From Granulicella sp. (GTDB lineage: Bacteria > Acidobacteriota > Terriglobia > Terriglobales > Acidobacteriaceae), in contig DAHXNO010000140.1 in assembly GCA_027365345.1 (NCBI GenBank), positions 1 through 64,000 on the forward strand: a stretch of 64,000 nt of DNA, read 5' to 3'. Below are positions 33,706 through 41,312 of this stretch, piece by piece (the first letter of the stretch is position 1; each line of letters begins with the position of its first letter). Below the pieces are notes generated by a model, which saw nothing but the letters and a program-made list of their open reading frames with translations, did not search any database and had not been told where the DNA came from. The translations under genes and the position numbers were made by a program.

Positions 33706-35454
33706 ATGAAGATGCCTGACGAGACCTTTCCTGCGTCCTCCCCTGCCGCTGAAGTTTCGGCCCCGGCCCCTCCTGCTGAAGCAGCCGAGCCTCCTGACCC
33801 GAGCGCCGCCTCCTTCGCCGAGCAGCTCTCCGAGTTTGAGCAAACCCATTCGCACCGGAGCGAGGATCACGGCACGCAATTGCAGGGCGTCGTCGTCTCT
33901 GTCGATGCGGAGTTCGTCTACCTTGACATTGGGTACAAGACGGAAGGCATACTTCCGCGAGACGCCTTTGCCAACCATGCTGAAGACTTGCCCACAGGCA
34001 GCACCTTTGCCGTCTCGGTAACGGGACGCAACCCAGAGGGTTACTATGAGCTCTCTTTACTGCGCGTGGCACAACCTACCGATTGGGCCTCGCTGGAGGA
34101 GGCCTTTGCCCAAAAGACTCCGGTAGCCGGAGTGGTCACCGGAGTCGTGAAGGGCGGCCTCAGCGTTGATCTCGGGGCGCGAGCCTTCCTTCCCGCTTCG
34201 CGCAGTGGAACCAGAGATGCCGCGGAGATGGAAAAACTGGTAGGGCAGCAGATCACCTGCCGCATCACAAAACTGGACACCGTGGAAGAGGATGTGGTGG
34301 TGGACCGGCGCTCCGTGCTCGAAGACGAGGCTCTGGCTCTCCAGCAGAGCCGCATCTCCGCACTCCATCAGGGTGCTATCGTGCAGGGAACGGTGCGCAG
34401 CCTTGCGTCCTATGGAGCGTTTGTCGATCTGGGCGGAATCGACGGTCTGCTGCACGTCAGCGATATGGCATGGAGCCGAGTGAGTTCCGCAGAGGATGTA
34501 CTCAGCGTAGGGCAAACCATCCAGGTAAAGATCCTCAGCGTCGACCCCGATACCAGGCGCATCTCCCTGGGATTGAAACAACTGCAGCCGGAGCCATGGG
34601 ACAGTGCCGCGGAGCGCTATCAGGCCGGCCAGCGCATCACCGGCATGGTGACTCGTCTCATGGACTTCGGCGCGTTTGTGGAACTGGAACCCGGCATCGA
34701 AGGTCTCATCCACGTCTCGGAGATGTCCTGGGTCAAAAAGGTTCGCAAGCCCAGCGATCTGCTCAAGGTGGGCGATACCGTGGAGACCATCATCCTTGCG
34801 GTAAACGCAGCCGAGAAGCGAATCTCCCTCGGGCTCAAGCAGGCTCTGGGAGATCCCTGGAGTGACGTGCCGCAAAGGTTCCCCGTCGGTGCGGCGATCC
34901 AGGGACAGGTGACGCGCCTGATGAAGTTTGGCGCCTTCGTTCAACTCGCCGAAGGTGTGGAGGGGCTCCTGCATGTGAGCGAGATCACCGCGGAGCGTAG
35001 GATCCATCATCCCCAGGATGTGCTGCGGGTCGGCGAGACCGTCAAGGCGCAGGTCGTGGGCCTGGATGTGGAGAAGCGGCAGATTCGGCTGAGCGTCAAG
35101 CAACTTGCGCCCACCGGGCTATCCGAGTACCTGGAGGAGCACAAGCCGGGCGATACCGTCTCTGGCCGCGTGGTCTCCGTTCCACGCCCAGGACAAACCG
35201 CGGAGCCGGCCATCGTGGAACTTGGAGAAGGAGTTCTAGCGCGGTGCCTCCTTACCGCCAACGCTGCACAGGCAGAAGAGACCGTTCGTTCGGGAGTAGA
35301 CCTCTCCCAGTTGACCTCGATGCTCAGTGCGCGGTGGAAGGGCGGCATGGCCTCCACGGCAAAGACTGAACCTCTGGCGCCAGGGCAGATTCGTAACTTT
35401 CAGATCTTGAAGCTGGACCGCGACTCCCAATCGATCGAATTGAAACTCGCCTGA
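33706..35454 (+). CDS. rpsA: S1-domain RNA-binding protein (ribosomal protein S1-like)
   Basis: Multi-domain RNA-binding protein of 582 residues, resembling ribosomal protein S1, which helps mRNA bind the 30S subunit. After a Pro/Ala-rich acidic leader (residues 1-50) come S1 repeats: GTQLQGVVVSVDAEFVYLDIGYKTEGILP, VAGVVTGVVKGGLSVDLGARAFLPAS, GAIVQGTVRSLASYGAFVDLGGIDGLLHVSDM, GQRITGMVTRLMDFGAFVELEPGIEGLIHVSEM and GAAIQGQVTRLMKFGAFVQLAEGVEGLLHVSEI, with a sixth degenerate one after 485. Whether this is the sole S1 or a paralogue cannot be told here; the usual neighbour cmk is absent. The end is convergent with rsmE. Confidence 0.88.
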   Translation: MKMPDETFPASSPAAEVSAPAPPAEAAEPPDPSAASFAEQLSEFEQTHSHRSEDHGTQLQGVVVSVDAEFVYLDIGYKTEGILPRDAFANHAEDLPTGSTFAVSVTGRNPEGYYELSLLRVAQPTDWASLEEAFAQKTPVAGVVTGVVKGGLSVDLGARAFLPASRSGTRDAAEMEKLVGQQITCRITKLDTVEEDVVVDRRSVLEDEALALQQSRISALHQGAIVQGTVRSLASYGAFVDLGGIDGLLHVSDMAWSRVSSAEDVLSVGQTIQVKILSVDPDTRRISLGLKQLQPEPWDSAAERYQAGQRITGMVTRLMDFGAFVELEPGIEGLIHVSEMSWVKKVRKPSDLLKVGDTVETIILAVNAAEKRISLGLKQALGDPWSDVPQRFPVGAAIQGQVTRLMKFGAFVQLAEGVEGLLHVSEITAERRIHHPQDVLRVGETVKAQVVGLDVEKRQIRLSVKQLAPTGLSEYLEEHKPGDTVSGRVVSVPRPGQTAEPAIVELGEGVLARCLLTANAAQAEETVRSGVDLSQLTSMLSARWKGGMASTAKTEPLAPGQIRNFQILKLDRDSQSIELKLA

Positions 35455-35527
35455 ATCTCCAGTAATGGATCCTCCAGATCACCGAGGGATTTGAGCGCCG
35501 TCTCCCGGCCCCGCGCTCGATCGAGCG

Positions 35528-35551
35528 GTCGCCTCCGCCAATCGAGGCGAC
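35528..35551. terminator. Hairpin between convergent S1 and rsmE genes
   Basis: GTCGCCTC, an eight-base loop and GAGGCGAC form a perfect eight-pair stem between the two convergent stop codons. There is no T-run, so it may slow rather than stop transcription, or act with Rho. Confidence 0.4.
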
Positions 35552-35597
35552 CCGCCAACCTTCCCTCTCGGGCTCCCGAGCCTGTCAACCAACTGCA

Positions 35598-36326
35598 TCA
35601 CGGCTCCTGCAACATCGCCGCGCACACGGCCAGCCCGGCAATCGTCGCCGTCTCTGCGCGCAGGATCCTCGGCCCCAGCGTTACATGCCTCCAACCGCTC
35701 TGGCTGAACAGCGCCATCTCCTCGGCTGTCCATCCACCCTCCGGTCCAATCGCCAACGCTACAGACTGGCTCTCCCTTGACGTTTCACGGGCCAGCTCGT
35801 TCCGCAGCGAGTTCTCCTGCTCGGTCTCCGCCAGCAGCAGCCGCTTCTCGGCGCTCACCCCTTCCAATGCCGTCTTCAGCGCCACCGGATCGTCCACCAA
35901 CGGCACATCGCTGCGTCGAGACTGCTGTGCCGCTTCGCGCACAATCCTTCTCCACCGCTGCACACGCTTGGCGGCGGCCTGGCTAAGATGCTTCTCCGTC
36001 CTTCTGGCGATCACGGGCGAGATTCGAGCGGCGCCCAACTCGGTGGCCTTCTCGATTCCCCACTCCATGTGATCGAACTTGAAGACAGCCAGCAACAGGT
36101 GAACCGGTAGAGCAGCCTCCACTTCCAACTGCTCCTTCAGGGCAAACACAACCTCTCCCTCACTCGCCGAAAGAACCTCCGCGCGATGCAAAAATCCATT
36201 GGCCACCACGTCGAATACCTGCCCTGGCTGTGCCCGCAGGACACGCGCAAGATGCCCCGCCTGCTCTCCTTGCAAAGTGGCGCTGGTCTCTGTCCACGTA
36301 TCGGCAATCCATCGTCTTCTCGTCAT
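35598..36326 (-). CDS. rsmE: 16S rRNA (uracil-1498-N3)-methyltransferase
   Basis: SPOUT-class methyltransferase that methylates U1498 of 16S rRNA. The 242-residue product has an N-terminal PUA-like part (GEQAGHLARVLRAQPGQVFDVVANG) and the knotted domain with VFKFDHMEWGIEKATELGAARISPVIARRTEKH, WRRIVREAAQQSRRSDVP and the SAM-binding AIGPEGGWTAEEMALF, LGPRILRAETATIAGLA. The start at 36326 (MTRRRWIAD) is more conserved than the track start at 36362, but neither has a strong ribosome binding site. The candidate promoter and terminator at 36.4-36.6 kb lie upstream and may form an attenuated leader. Confidence 0.92.
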   Translation of the reverse strand: MTRRRWIADTWTETSATLQGEQAGHLARVLRAQPGQVFDVVANGFLHRAEVLSASEGEVVFALKEQLEVEAALPVHLLLAVFKFDHMEWGIEKATELGAARISPVIARRTEKHLSQAAAKRVQRWRRIVREAAQQSRRSDVPLVDDPVALKTALEGVSAEKRLLLAETEQENSLRNELARETSRESQSVALAIGPEGGWTAEEMALFSQSGWRHVTLGPRILRAETATIAGLAVCAAMLQEP

Positions 36327-36418
36327 GGGTCCAGCATACTGCGTCGTCGCAGGAGGCAACACGGCGCTGCATGCCCCCCTTCTTCTCTCACCATTTCGGA
36401 GCGGCTCTCAAAACACAT

Positions 36419-36444
36419 CAGGGAACGCTTGAGAGCGTTCCCTG
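36419..36444 (-). terminator. Strong intrinsic terminator hairpin
   Basis: CAGGGAACGCT, loop TGAG, AGCGTTCCCTG: a perfect 11-pair stem. On the minus strand it is followed by ATGTGTTTTGAG, giving a short T-run. It ends the candidate small transcript that starts near 36543, and lies between that promoter and rsmE. Confidence 0.75.
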
Positions 36445-36543
36445 AGTGTGTTGCCTTTACTTTAGTGCTTTGCCTTGGTTGCGTTTGCCTGCGCTCCCAA
36501 TCGATGGTGAACATCGACGCTGCTTCGTCTGTAGAGAGCAGCT
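36419..36543 (-). ncRNA. Candidate small RNA or attenuated rsmE leader
   Basis: A sigma-70-like promoter at 36550-36578 and the strong terminator at 36419-36444 bracket about 125 bases on the minus strand. Between them lies a perfect TCGATG-GTGAA-CATCGA hairpin (36501-36517). No ORF with a ribosome binding site fits within the unit. The sequence does not match 6S, 4.5S or tmRNA as far as I can judge. It may be an independent small RNA or the leader of rsmE, with the terminator acting as an attenuator. Confidence 0.45.
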
Positions 36544-36549
36544 AACGAA

Positions 36550-36578
36550 GGTATAGTTTTCCTGCGGCGAAGAGTCAA
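36550..36578 (-). promoter_or_regulatory. Sigma-70-type promoter
   Basis: Minus strand TTGACT (36578-36573), 17-base spacer, TATACC (36555-36550). The -35 box matches the consensus at five of six positions and the -10 at four of six, with ideal spacing. Transcription would begin near 36543 and run toward the terminator hairpin and rsmE. Confidence 0.55.
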
Positions 36579-36579
36579 G

Positions 36580-37203
36580 AAAAAAAGAAGATGAGGCGTC
36601 GAATTTTTTCTGCGCCCTCGCTTCGCTCTACAGATCGCGTCCCCCCCAAAATACAAATACCTCATCCTCATCCTCGGGAGACGGCAAACTTGCGCGTGAT
36701 AGACGGCGCGATCATCTCACTTAGATGCACCCGGTAAAGGCTCTCTCTGCTTCGATCTCATGCGGAGAGGCTATCAGCGCCGTGCTGCCAACGTTCCTGC
36801 CGATGCGGCGGCCCACCGTAACGCGATGGGGTGTCGGCGCTGGACCAGCCGCGAGCAGGCACAATCATTCCTTCTCCTCTACCCATGCCATCCGCCATTG
36901 CGGCGGATCGCAAGACGCAAGATGTGTCTTCCACGCCCACGCGTTGATGCTGAAGGAAGAACGAATCAGTGTCTCTCCCGACTTTCTGCGCGCTACGGTC
37001 ACCCGCACCTGCCTATGAAACCCCAGATGCCGCTGCTGTTCCCCACTCCACCCGCCTCCAGAACCTGCTTGCGACAGCTCGTGCGGCATATACTACGGGA
37101 TGCTGCGGAGCAGCGGCGATTTGCTGCTCCCTGCATTGCAGCAACACCGCGGAAGTTCCGTATCGTAACTCGCGTCTTTCCAACCCGTTTCTCTGGAGTC
37201 TTT
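36580..37203. other. Intergenic region upstream of thiolase
   Basis: About 620 bases between the candidate small-RNA promoter and the thiolase start. The ORF track extends the thiolase frame back to 36760, but its translation there is arginine- and cysteine-rich and unlike any domain. Other short ORFs are equally poor. The thiolase promoter should be here but was not identified. Confidence 0.4.
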
Positions 37204-38400
37204 ATGCGCGAAGTCGTCATCGTCAGTGCCGCCCGAACCCCGGTAGGCAAGTTCCTTGGCTCACTCTCTCACCTCTCCGCTGTGGAACTCGGCACGATTG
37301 CTGTACGTGCCGTCATGGAGCGCGCTACTGCCTCAGGATCCGCGTTGGATCCCTCGGAGGTCACCGATTGCGTCATGGGATGCGTCCTGCCCGCTGGCCT
37401 GGGCCAGAATCCCGCTCGTCAGGCCACGCTGCGCGCCGGCCTCTCGGACGCCACTTCAGCTTTCACCATCAACATGGTCTGTGGCTCGGGACTGAAAGCC
37501 ATCGGCCTGGCAGCGCAGGCCATCGCCGTCGGCGACTCTGAGATCGCCGTGGCCGGCGGCATGGAGTCCATGTCCAACGCCCCCTACCTTCTTCCCAAGG
37601 CCCGCACCGGGCTCCGCATGGGCGACGCGCAGATCATCGATTCCATGATCCGCGACGGCTTGTGGTGCGCCCTCGACAATCAGCACATGGGCATGACCGC
37701 CGAACTGGTAGCTGAGAAGCACTCCATCAGCCGCGAGCAGCAGGACGAGTATGCCCTCAACTCCCATCGCAAAGCCGTTGCCGCACAACAGGCCGGACGC
37801 TTTGACGCTGAGATGGTTCCAATCGCCACGGCCGCCCAAAAGGGAGCACAGGGCGCCTTGTTGGCCAGGGATGAGAGCGTTCGCCCTGATGCTTCGCTAT
37901 CGGCTCTCGCCACTCTCAGGCCGGCCTTCAAAGCCGATGGAACCGTCACCGCAGGCAACGCTCCCGGCATGAATGATGCCGCCGCGGCCGTTCTCCTCAT
38001 GTCTACCGAACGAGCCCATCATCTGCGTCTCAAACCGCTTGCCACCATTCGTGCTCAGGCTACCAGCGGTGTAGCTCCCCGCTGGGTGATGCTGGCTCCC
38101 GTAAGCGGCGTGCAGAAACTTCTGGCCCGTGCCGGCTGGTCGCTCCAGGATGTCGATCTCTTTGAACTCAATGAAGCCTTCAGCGTCCAGGCGCTCGGCG
38201 TCACCCGAGAGCTGGGTCTCTCGCTGGATCGCGTCAACGTGAACGGTGGAGCTGTCGCCATCGGCCATCCCATCGGAGCCAGCGGCGCTCGCATCCTGGT
38301 CACCTTGCTCTATGAGATGGAGCGCCGCGGCGCGCACAAGGGAGTAGCCGCTCTCTGCCTGGGAGGAGGCAACTCCGTTGCCATGGCATTGGAACGATAA
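37204..38400 (+). CDS. Acetyl-CoA C-acetyltransferase (thiolase)
   Basis: Cytosolic enzyme joining or cleaving acetyl-CoA units, in fatty-acid, acetoacetate or polyhydroxybutyrate metabolism. The 398-residue product has the nucleophile Cys93 in NMVCGSGLKA, the GGMESMSNAPYLLPKAR block, NEAFSVQALGV, the catalytic His355 in GGAVAIGHPIGASGARIL and the second Cys385 in CLGGGNSVA (CIGGGQG in most members). The ATG at 37204 has GGAG six bases upstream and begins the conserved MREVVIVSAARTPVGKF. It is convergent with pssA. No other beta-oxidation or PHB gene is adjacent, so the direction of the reaction in vivo is open. Confidence 0.93.
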   Translation: MREVVIVSAARTPVGKFLGSLSHLSAVELGTIAVRAVMERATASGSALDPSEVTDCVMGCVLPAGLGQNPARQATLRAGLSDATSAFTINMVCGSGLKAIGLAAQAIAVGDSEIAVAGGMESMSNAPYLLPKARTGLRMGDAQIIDSMIRDGLWCALDNQHMGMTAELVAEKHSISREQQDEYALNSHRKAVAAQQAGRFDAEMVPIATAAQKGAQGALLARDESVRPDASLSALATLRPAFKADGTVTAGNAPGMNDAAAAVLLMSTERAHHLRLKPLATIRAQATSGVAPRWVMLAPVSGVQKLLARAGWSLQDVDLFELNEAFSVQALGVTRELGLSLDRVNVNGGAVAIGHPIGASGARILVTLLYEMERRGAHKGVAALCLGGGNSVAMALER

Positions 38401-38458
38401 AGCATCTTCCAATGGAAATGGACTGCGCCGTCGTCAGGAAGGTTACCCGCAGGCGACC

Positions 38459-39301
38459 CTAGGCGGCGCGCCGCGCCATGCTGCGTTTCCAGGAATAGGC
38501 GAGCCGCGCCATCACCCCCGAAACCAGATACCCTAGCGCCATCACCAGCAGAGCCGTCTGGTGCCATTCGAACACCACGCCGATCACCACCACCACCAGC
38601 GTCAGCAGCCGCCCCGGCTTGCGAGCGCTCATGTCAATCTCTTTGCCGCTCCAAAAACGCCAACTGCTCACCATCAGGAAGCCGGTGAAAGCCACCAGCC
38701 CCAGCCATACCAGGGAAATCCATAAGTTATGAATCGGAGAACCGGCTTCAAAATGAATCACTGCCGCAAGCACCCCGGCTGCCGCCGGGATCGGCATACC
38801 CACAAAATACTTACGCCCCGGTCGGCCGGGATTGCGCGGCTGCGGGTTGATGCTGATGTTGAAGCGCGCCAGACGGCTGGCGCCACAGATCAGAAATAAA
38901 AAACACACCACAGCGCCGAAGTGCATCACCCGGCCTTCAATCACAGGATGGCCGGTGGGCGGCAGTTGCCGAACCCCCCAGAGATACGCCAGCAGGCTAG
39001 GTGCAACACCAAAGGTGATCACATCGGCCAGCGAGTCCAGTTCCCTGCCGAAGTCACTGGAGGTATTTGTCATCCTGGCGATCCGTCCATCCAGACCGTC
39101 AAACACAATGGCGAAGATCACCGCTAGCGCTGCGCGGTCGAAGGCCATCGCGGAGAGCGCGGCGTTGCCCACCATGGTCCCGCGGATGCTCTCCATAATG
39201 ACGTAATAACCCAGCGCAATGCTCCCCACGGTAAACAAGGACGGCAGAATGTACATGCCGCGCCGCGCCGAAGAATGCGTCTCCTGCTCCATCAGCTCCA
39301 T
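38459..39301 (-). CDS. pssA: CDP-diacylglycerol-serine O-phosphatidyltransferase
   Basis: Membrane enzyme making phosphatidylserine from CDP-diacylglycerol and serine. The 280-residue product has the CDP-alcohol phosphatidyltransferase motif DGLDGRIARMTNTSSDFGRELDSLAD (DGxxARxxxxxxxxGxxxDxxxD), and about six to seven membrane segments (for example LPSLFTVGSIALGYYVIM, VVCFLFLICGASRLARFN, LLTLVVVVIGVVFEW). The start overlaps the end of psd by about ten bases (ATGGAGCTGA), so translation is coupled. Together the two genes supply phosphatidylethanolamine. Confidence 0.93.
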   Translation of the reverse strand: MELMEQETHSSARRGMYILPSLFTVGSIALGYYVIMESIRGTMVGNAALSAMAFDRAALAVIFAIVFDGLDGRIARMTNTSSDFGRELDSLADVITFGVAPSLLAYLWGVRQLPPTGHPVIEGRVMHFGAVVCFLFLICGASRLARFNISINPQPRNPGRPGRKYFVGMPIPAAAGVLAAVIHFEAGSPIHNLWISLVWLGLVAFTGFLMVSSWRFWSGKEIDMSARKPGRLLTLVVVVIGVVFEWHQTALLVMALGYLVSGVMARLAYSWKRSMARRAA

Positions 39302-39957
39302 CCGTAGGAGGAGCTCTTTGCCGTCTCCTCGCTGTATCCCGGCAGAACCCCCAGAATGGAGCTTCCGCCCTTGACGCGGTCACCCCGCTTCACCCGCACC
39401 TCCACGTCAGCGGGCATCAGCACATCCACGCGAGAACCGAACTTGATCATGCCCATGCGCTGCCCGCGTAGCACCCGGTCGCCAGGCTTCAAATTGCATA
39501 CGATACGCCGCGCCAGCAGACCGGCGATCTGCTTGAAGCTGACCAGCGACTCGCCGTCCTCAATCACAATCAGAGCCTGCTCGTTCATCACCGCGGACTC
39601 CGGATTCATGGCATTGAGAAACTCTCCCTCGCGGTACTCCACCAGCGTCACCTTTCCACTGATCGGAACCCGATTCACGTGCACATCCACCACGCTCAGA
39701 AAGATACTCACGCGAAACTTGCTGCCAGAGGAGGTTTCGATCCACTCAGCGTCTTCAACCTTGCCGTCCGCAGGCGAGACAATCAAACCCTCTCCGTTAG
39801 GAATCCTGCGCTCCGGATCACGAAAAAACCACAGAAAAAACACCGCCAGCAGAACAGGAATCAGCGTCAGGCTGATCCAGTGCGTCCCCATATACACGAT
39901 CACGGCAACGCCCAGCAGCGAAGCTCCGTAATAAAACCCATCCCGAACCATAGGCAT
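39292..39957 (-). CDS. psd: Phosphatidylserine decarboxylase
   Basis: Pyruvoyl-dependent enzyme converting phosphatidylserine to phosphatidylethanolamine at the inner membrane. At 221 residues it is the short type. An N-terminal membrane segment (SLLGVAVIVYMGTHWISLTLIPVLLAVFFLWFF) precedes DPERRIPNGEGLIVSPADGKVEDAE, FLSVVDVHVNRVPISGKV and GMIKFGSRVDVLMP. The self-cleavage site is the GSS in VKGGSSILG near the C-terminus, where the serine becomes the pyruvoyl group. Lies directly upstream of pssA and 35 bases after rimI. Confidence 0.93.
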   Translation of the reverse strand: MPMVRDGFYYGASLLGVAVIVYMGTHWISLTLIPVLLAVFFLWFFRDPERRIPNGEGLIVSPADGKVEDAEWIETSSGSKFRVSIFLSVVDVHVNRVPISGKVTLVEYREGEFLNAMNPESAVMNEQALIVIEDGESLVSFKQIAGLLARRIVCNLKPGDRVLRGQRMGMIKFGSRVDVLMPADVEVRVKRGDRVKGGSSILGVLPGYSEETAKSSSYGWS

Positions 39958-39992
39958 CGATTATACCTTTTGCAGCCTGACTGGCCGGCTCC

Positions 39993-40541
39993 TCACTTCT
40001 CACGAAACTCTGTTGCGTCTGCCGTCATCCTCATGTCTGCCGACATCAGAACAGCATCCTCGATCGGATCTCGATAGTACCTTCGGCGCACTCCCTGCTC
40101 TACGAATCCCAAAGACCGGTAGAGCCCCAACGCAACCTCATTGGAGGCTCGAACCTCTAATTCCGTGGCTTGCGCCCCCTGCTCTCTGCACCACTCCATC
40201 ACCCTGCTGCACAGCGCCCTCCCGATACCCAGGCCACGGGCTGAGACGGACGTGGCAACACTCTCCAGCTCAGACAACTCTCCAGCACAACAGCCCGCGG
40301 AGAAACCCAACAAGGATCCACCGCGATTCGCCAGGCGGCCTTCCACTGCGACAAAGCAGACGCGCAAGGGATGGCCTGTCTGATCCCCTGACAGTGTTCG
40401 CCGCCAGATGGAGCTGCTCCAATCAGGCGCTTCAGGGCACTCCTTCTGGATGCTCAGTATTGCCTCCAGGTCAGCGGCCGTGGCGCGGCGTACGCTCCAG
40501 GGGATGGTTGTGTTCCGCTCGCTCGCCGTCTCACGGATCAT
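39993..40541 (-). CDS. rimI: GNAT-family N-acetyltransferase, probable RimI
   Basis: About 182 residues of the GNAT fold. The acetyl-CoA-binding A motif is SVSARGLGIGRALCSRVMEWCREQGAQATELEVRASNEVALGLYRSLGFVEQGVRRRYYRDPIEDAVLM, which ends in the block typical of RimI, the ribosomal protein S18 N-terminal acetyltransferase. Its position directly after tsaB, a common bacterial arrangement, supports the name. ATG 40541 is preferred over the TTG at 40553. Some RimI-like proteins acetylate other N-termini, so the substrate is inferred. Confidence 0.82.
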   Translation of the reverse strand: MIRETASERNTTIPWSVRRATAADLEAILSIQKECPEAPDWSSSIWRRTLSGDQTGHPLRVCFVAVEGRLANRGGSLLGFSAGCCAGELSELESVATSVSARGLGIGRALCSRVMEWCREQGAQATELEVRASNEVALGLYRSLGFVEQGVRRRYYRDPIEDAVLMSADMRMTADATEFREK

Positions 40542-40586
40542 GCTGGCTCTCAAGGCCTCTGCTCTCTTCTGCTTGGCTGACGCCGC

Positions 40587-41282
40587 TTATGGCAGCTCTG
40601 CTGTCGCCATCCTTCGCGCTTCCGTTGGACTGCGGTATATGTCCGCTTCCTGACGAAGGTAGTTGGCGTCACCCTCCATATCGCTGCCGCCCTCCTGAAG
40701 ACGGCGCAGGACCGTCCCGAGCGCATCCCCGGCGTGCAGCGAGCACAACAAAACGTGACATCCCTGCAGCCGATCTGCCAGGCGCTGCTCGGTAACTGCA
40801 ACGGACTTGCCGCACTGGCGCTCACTGAGCAATGCATCCACCGTGCTGAGCCACTCGCGGCCTGAACTTCGCTCACGCGCATAGACCTGATCGCGCCCAG
40901 CGTCGAGCAAGGCCAGTGCAGGCTCTGGCCCAACGCCGGCCGCAACCACTCTCGCGGCATCGCCAAGCACCTCCAAACGTGAAACGGAAACCAGCCTCAG
41001 ACCAGCCGACTCGCTCAGCCCCTTGGCAAAGGCTAATCCGGTTCGAACTCCGGTGAACGAACCGGGACCTCGCACGACTCCAATGGCGCTCAGTTCCGGC
41101 AAACGCCAGCCCGGCTGGGCCAGCAGAAGGCGAAGCGACCCAAGAATCTCCGCTGAGGCTCGTCTTTCAGAAAGGTCCACTGATGCCAGCAACTTGCCGC
41201 CTTCGCACAGAGCCATGCCGGCTGTCATTCCACAGGTATCGATCAGCAGCAAGCGTTCGTTCCCGGCCAAAGCTTTCTCCAT
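40587..41282 (-). CDS. tsaB: tRNA threonylcarbamoyladenosine biosynthesis protein TsaB
   Basis: Partner of TsaD in forming N6-threonylcarbamoyl-adenosine at position 37 of ANN-reading tRNAs. The 231-residue product has the actin-like-fold N-terminus LLLIDTCGMTAGMALCEGGKLLASVDL and the hallmark GVVRGPGSFTGVRTGLAFAKGLSES, followed by LALLDAGRDQVYAR. TsaB lacks the metal-binding histidines of TsaD, as here. It lies 30 bases after lon and 45 bases before rimI on the same strand. Confidence 0.92.
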   Translation of the reverse strand: MEKALAGNERLLLIDTCGMTAGMALCEGGKLLASVDLSERRASAEILGSLRLLLAQPGWRLPELSAIGVVRGPGSFTGVRTGLAFAKGLSESAGLRLVSVSRLEVLGDAARVVAAGVGPEPALALLDAGRDQVYARERSSGREWLSTVDALLSERQCGKSVAVTEQRLADRLQGCHVLLCSLHAGDALGTVLRRLQEGGSDMEGDANYLRQEADIYRSPTEARRMATAELP

Positions 41283-41312
41283 CCTCCTAAGGTACCGCTT
41301 GGCACAGAGGAT

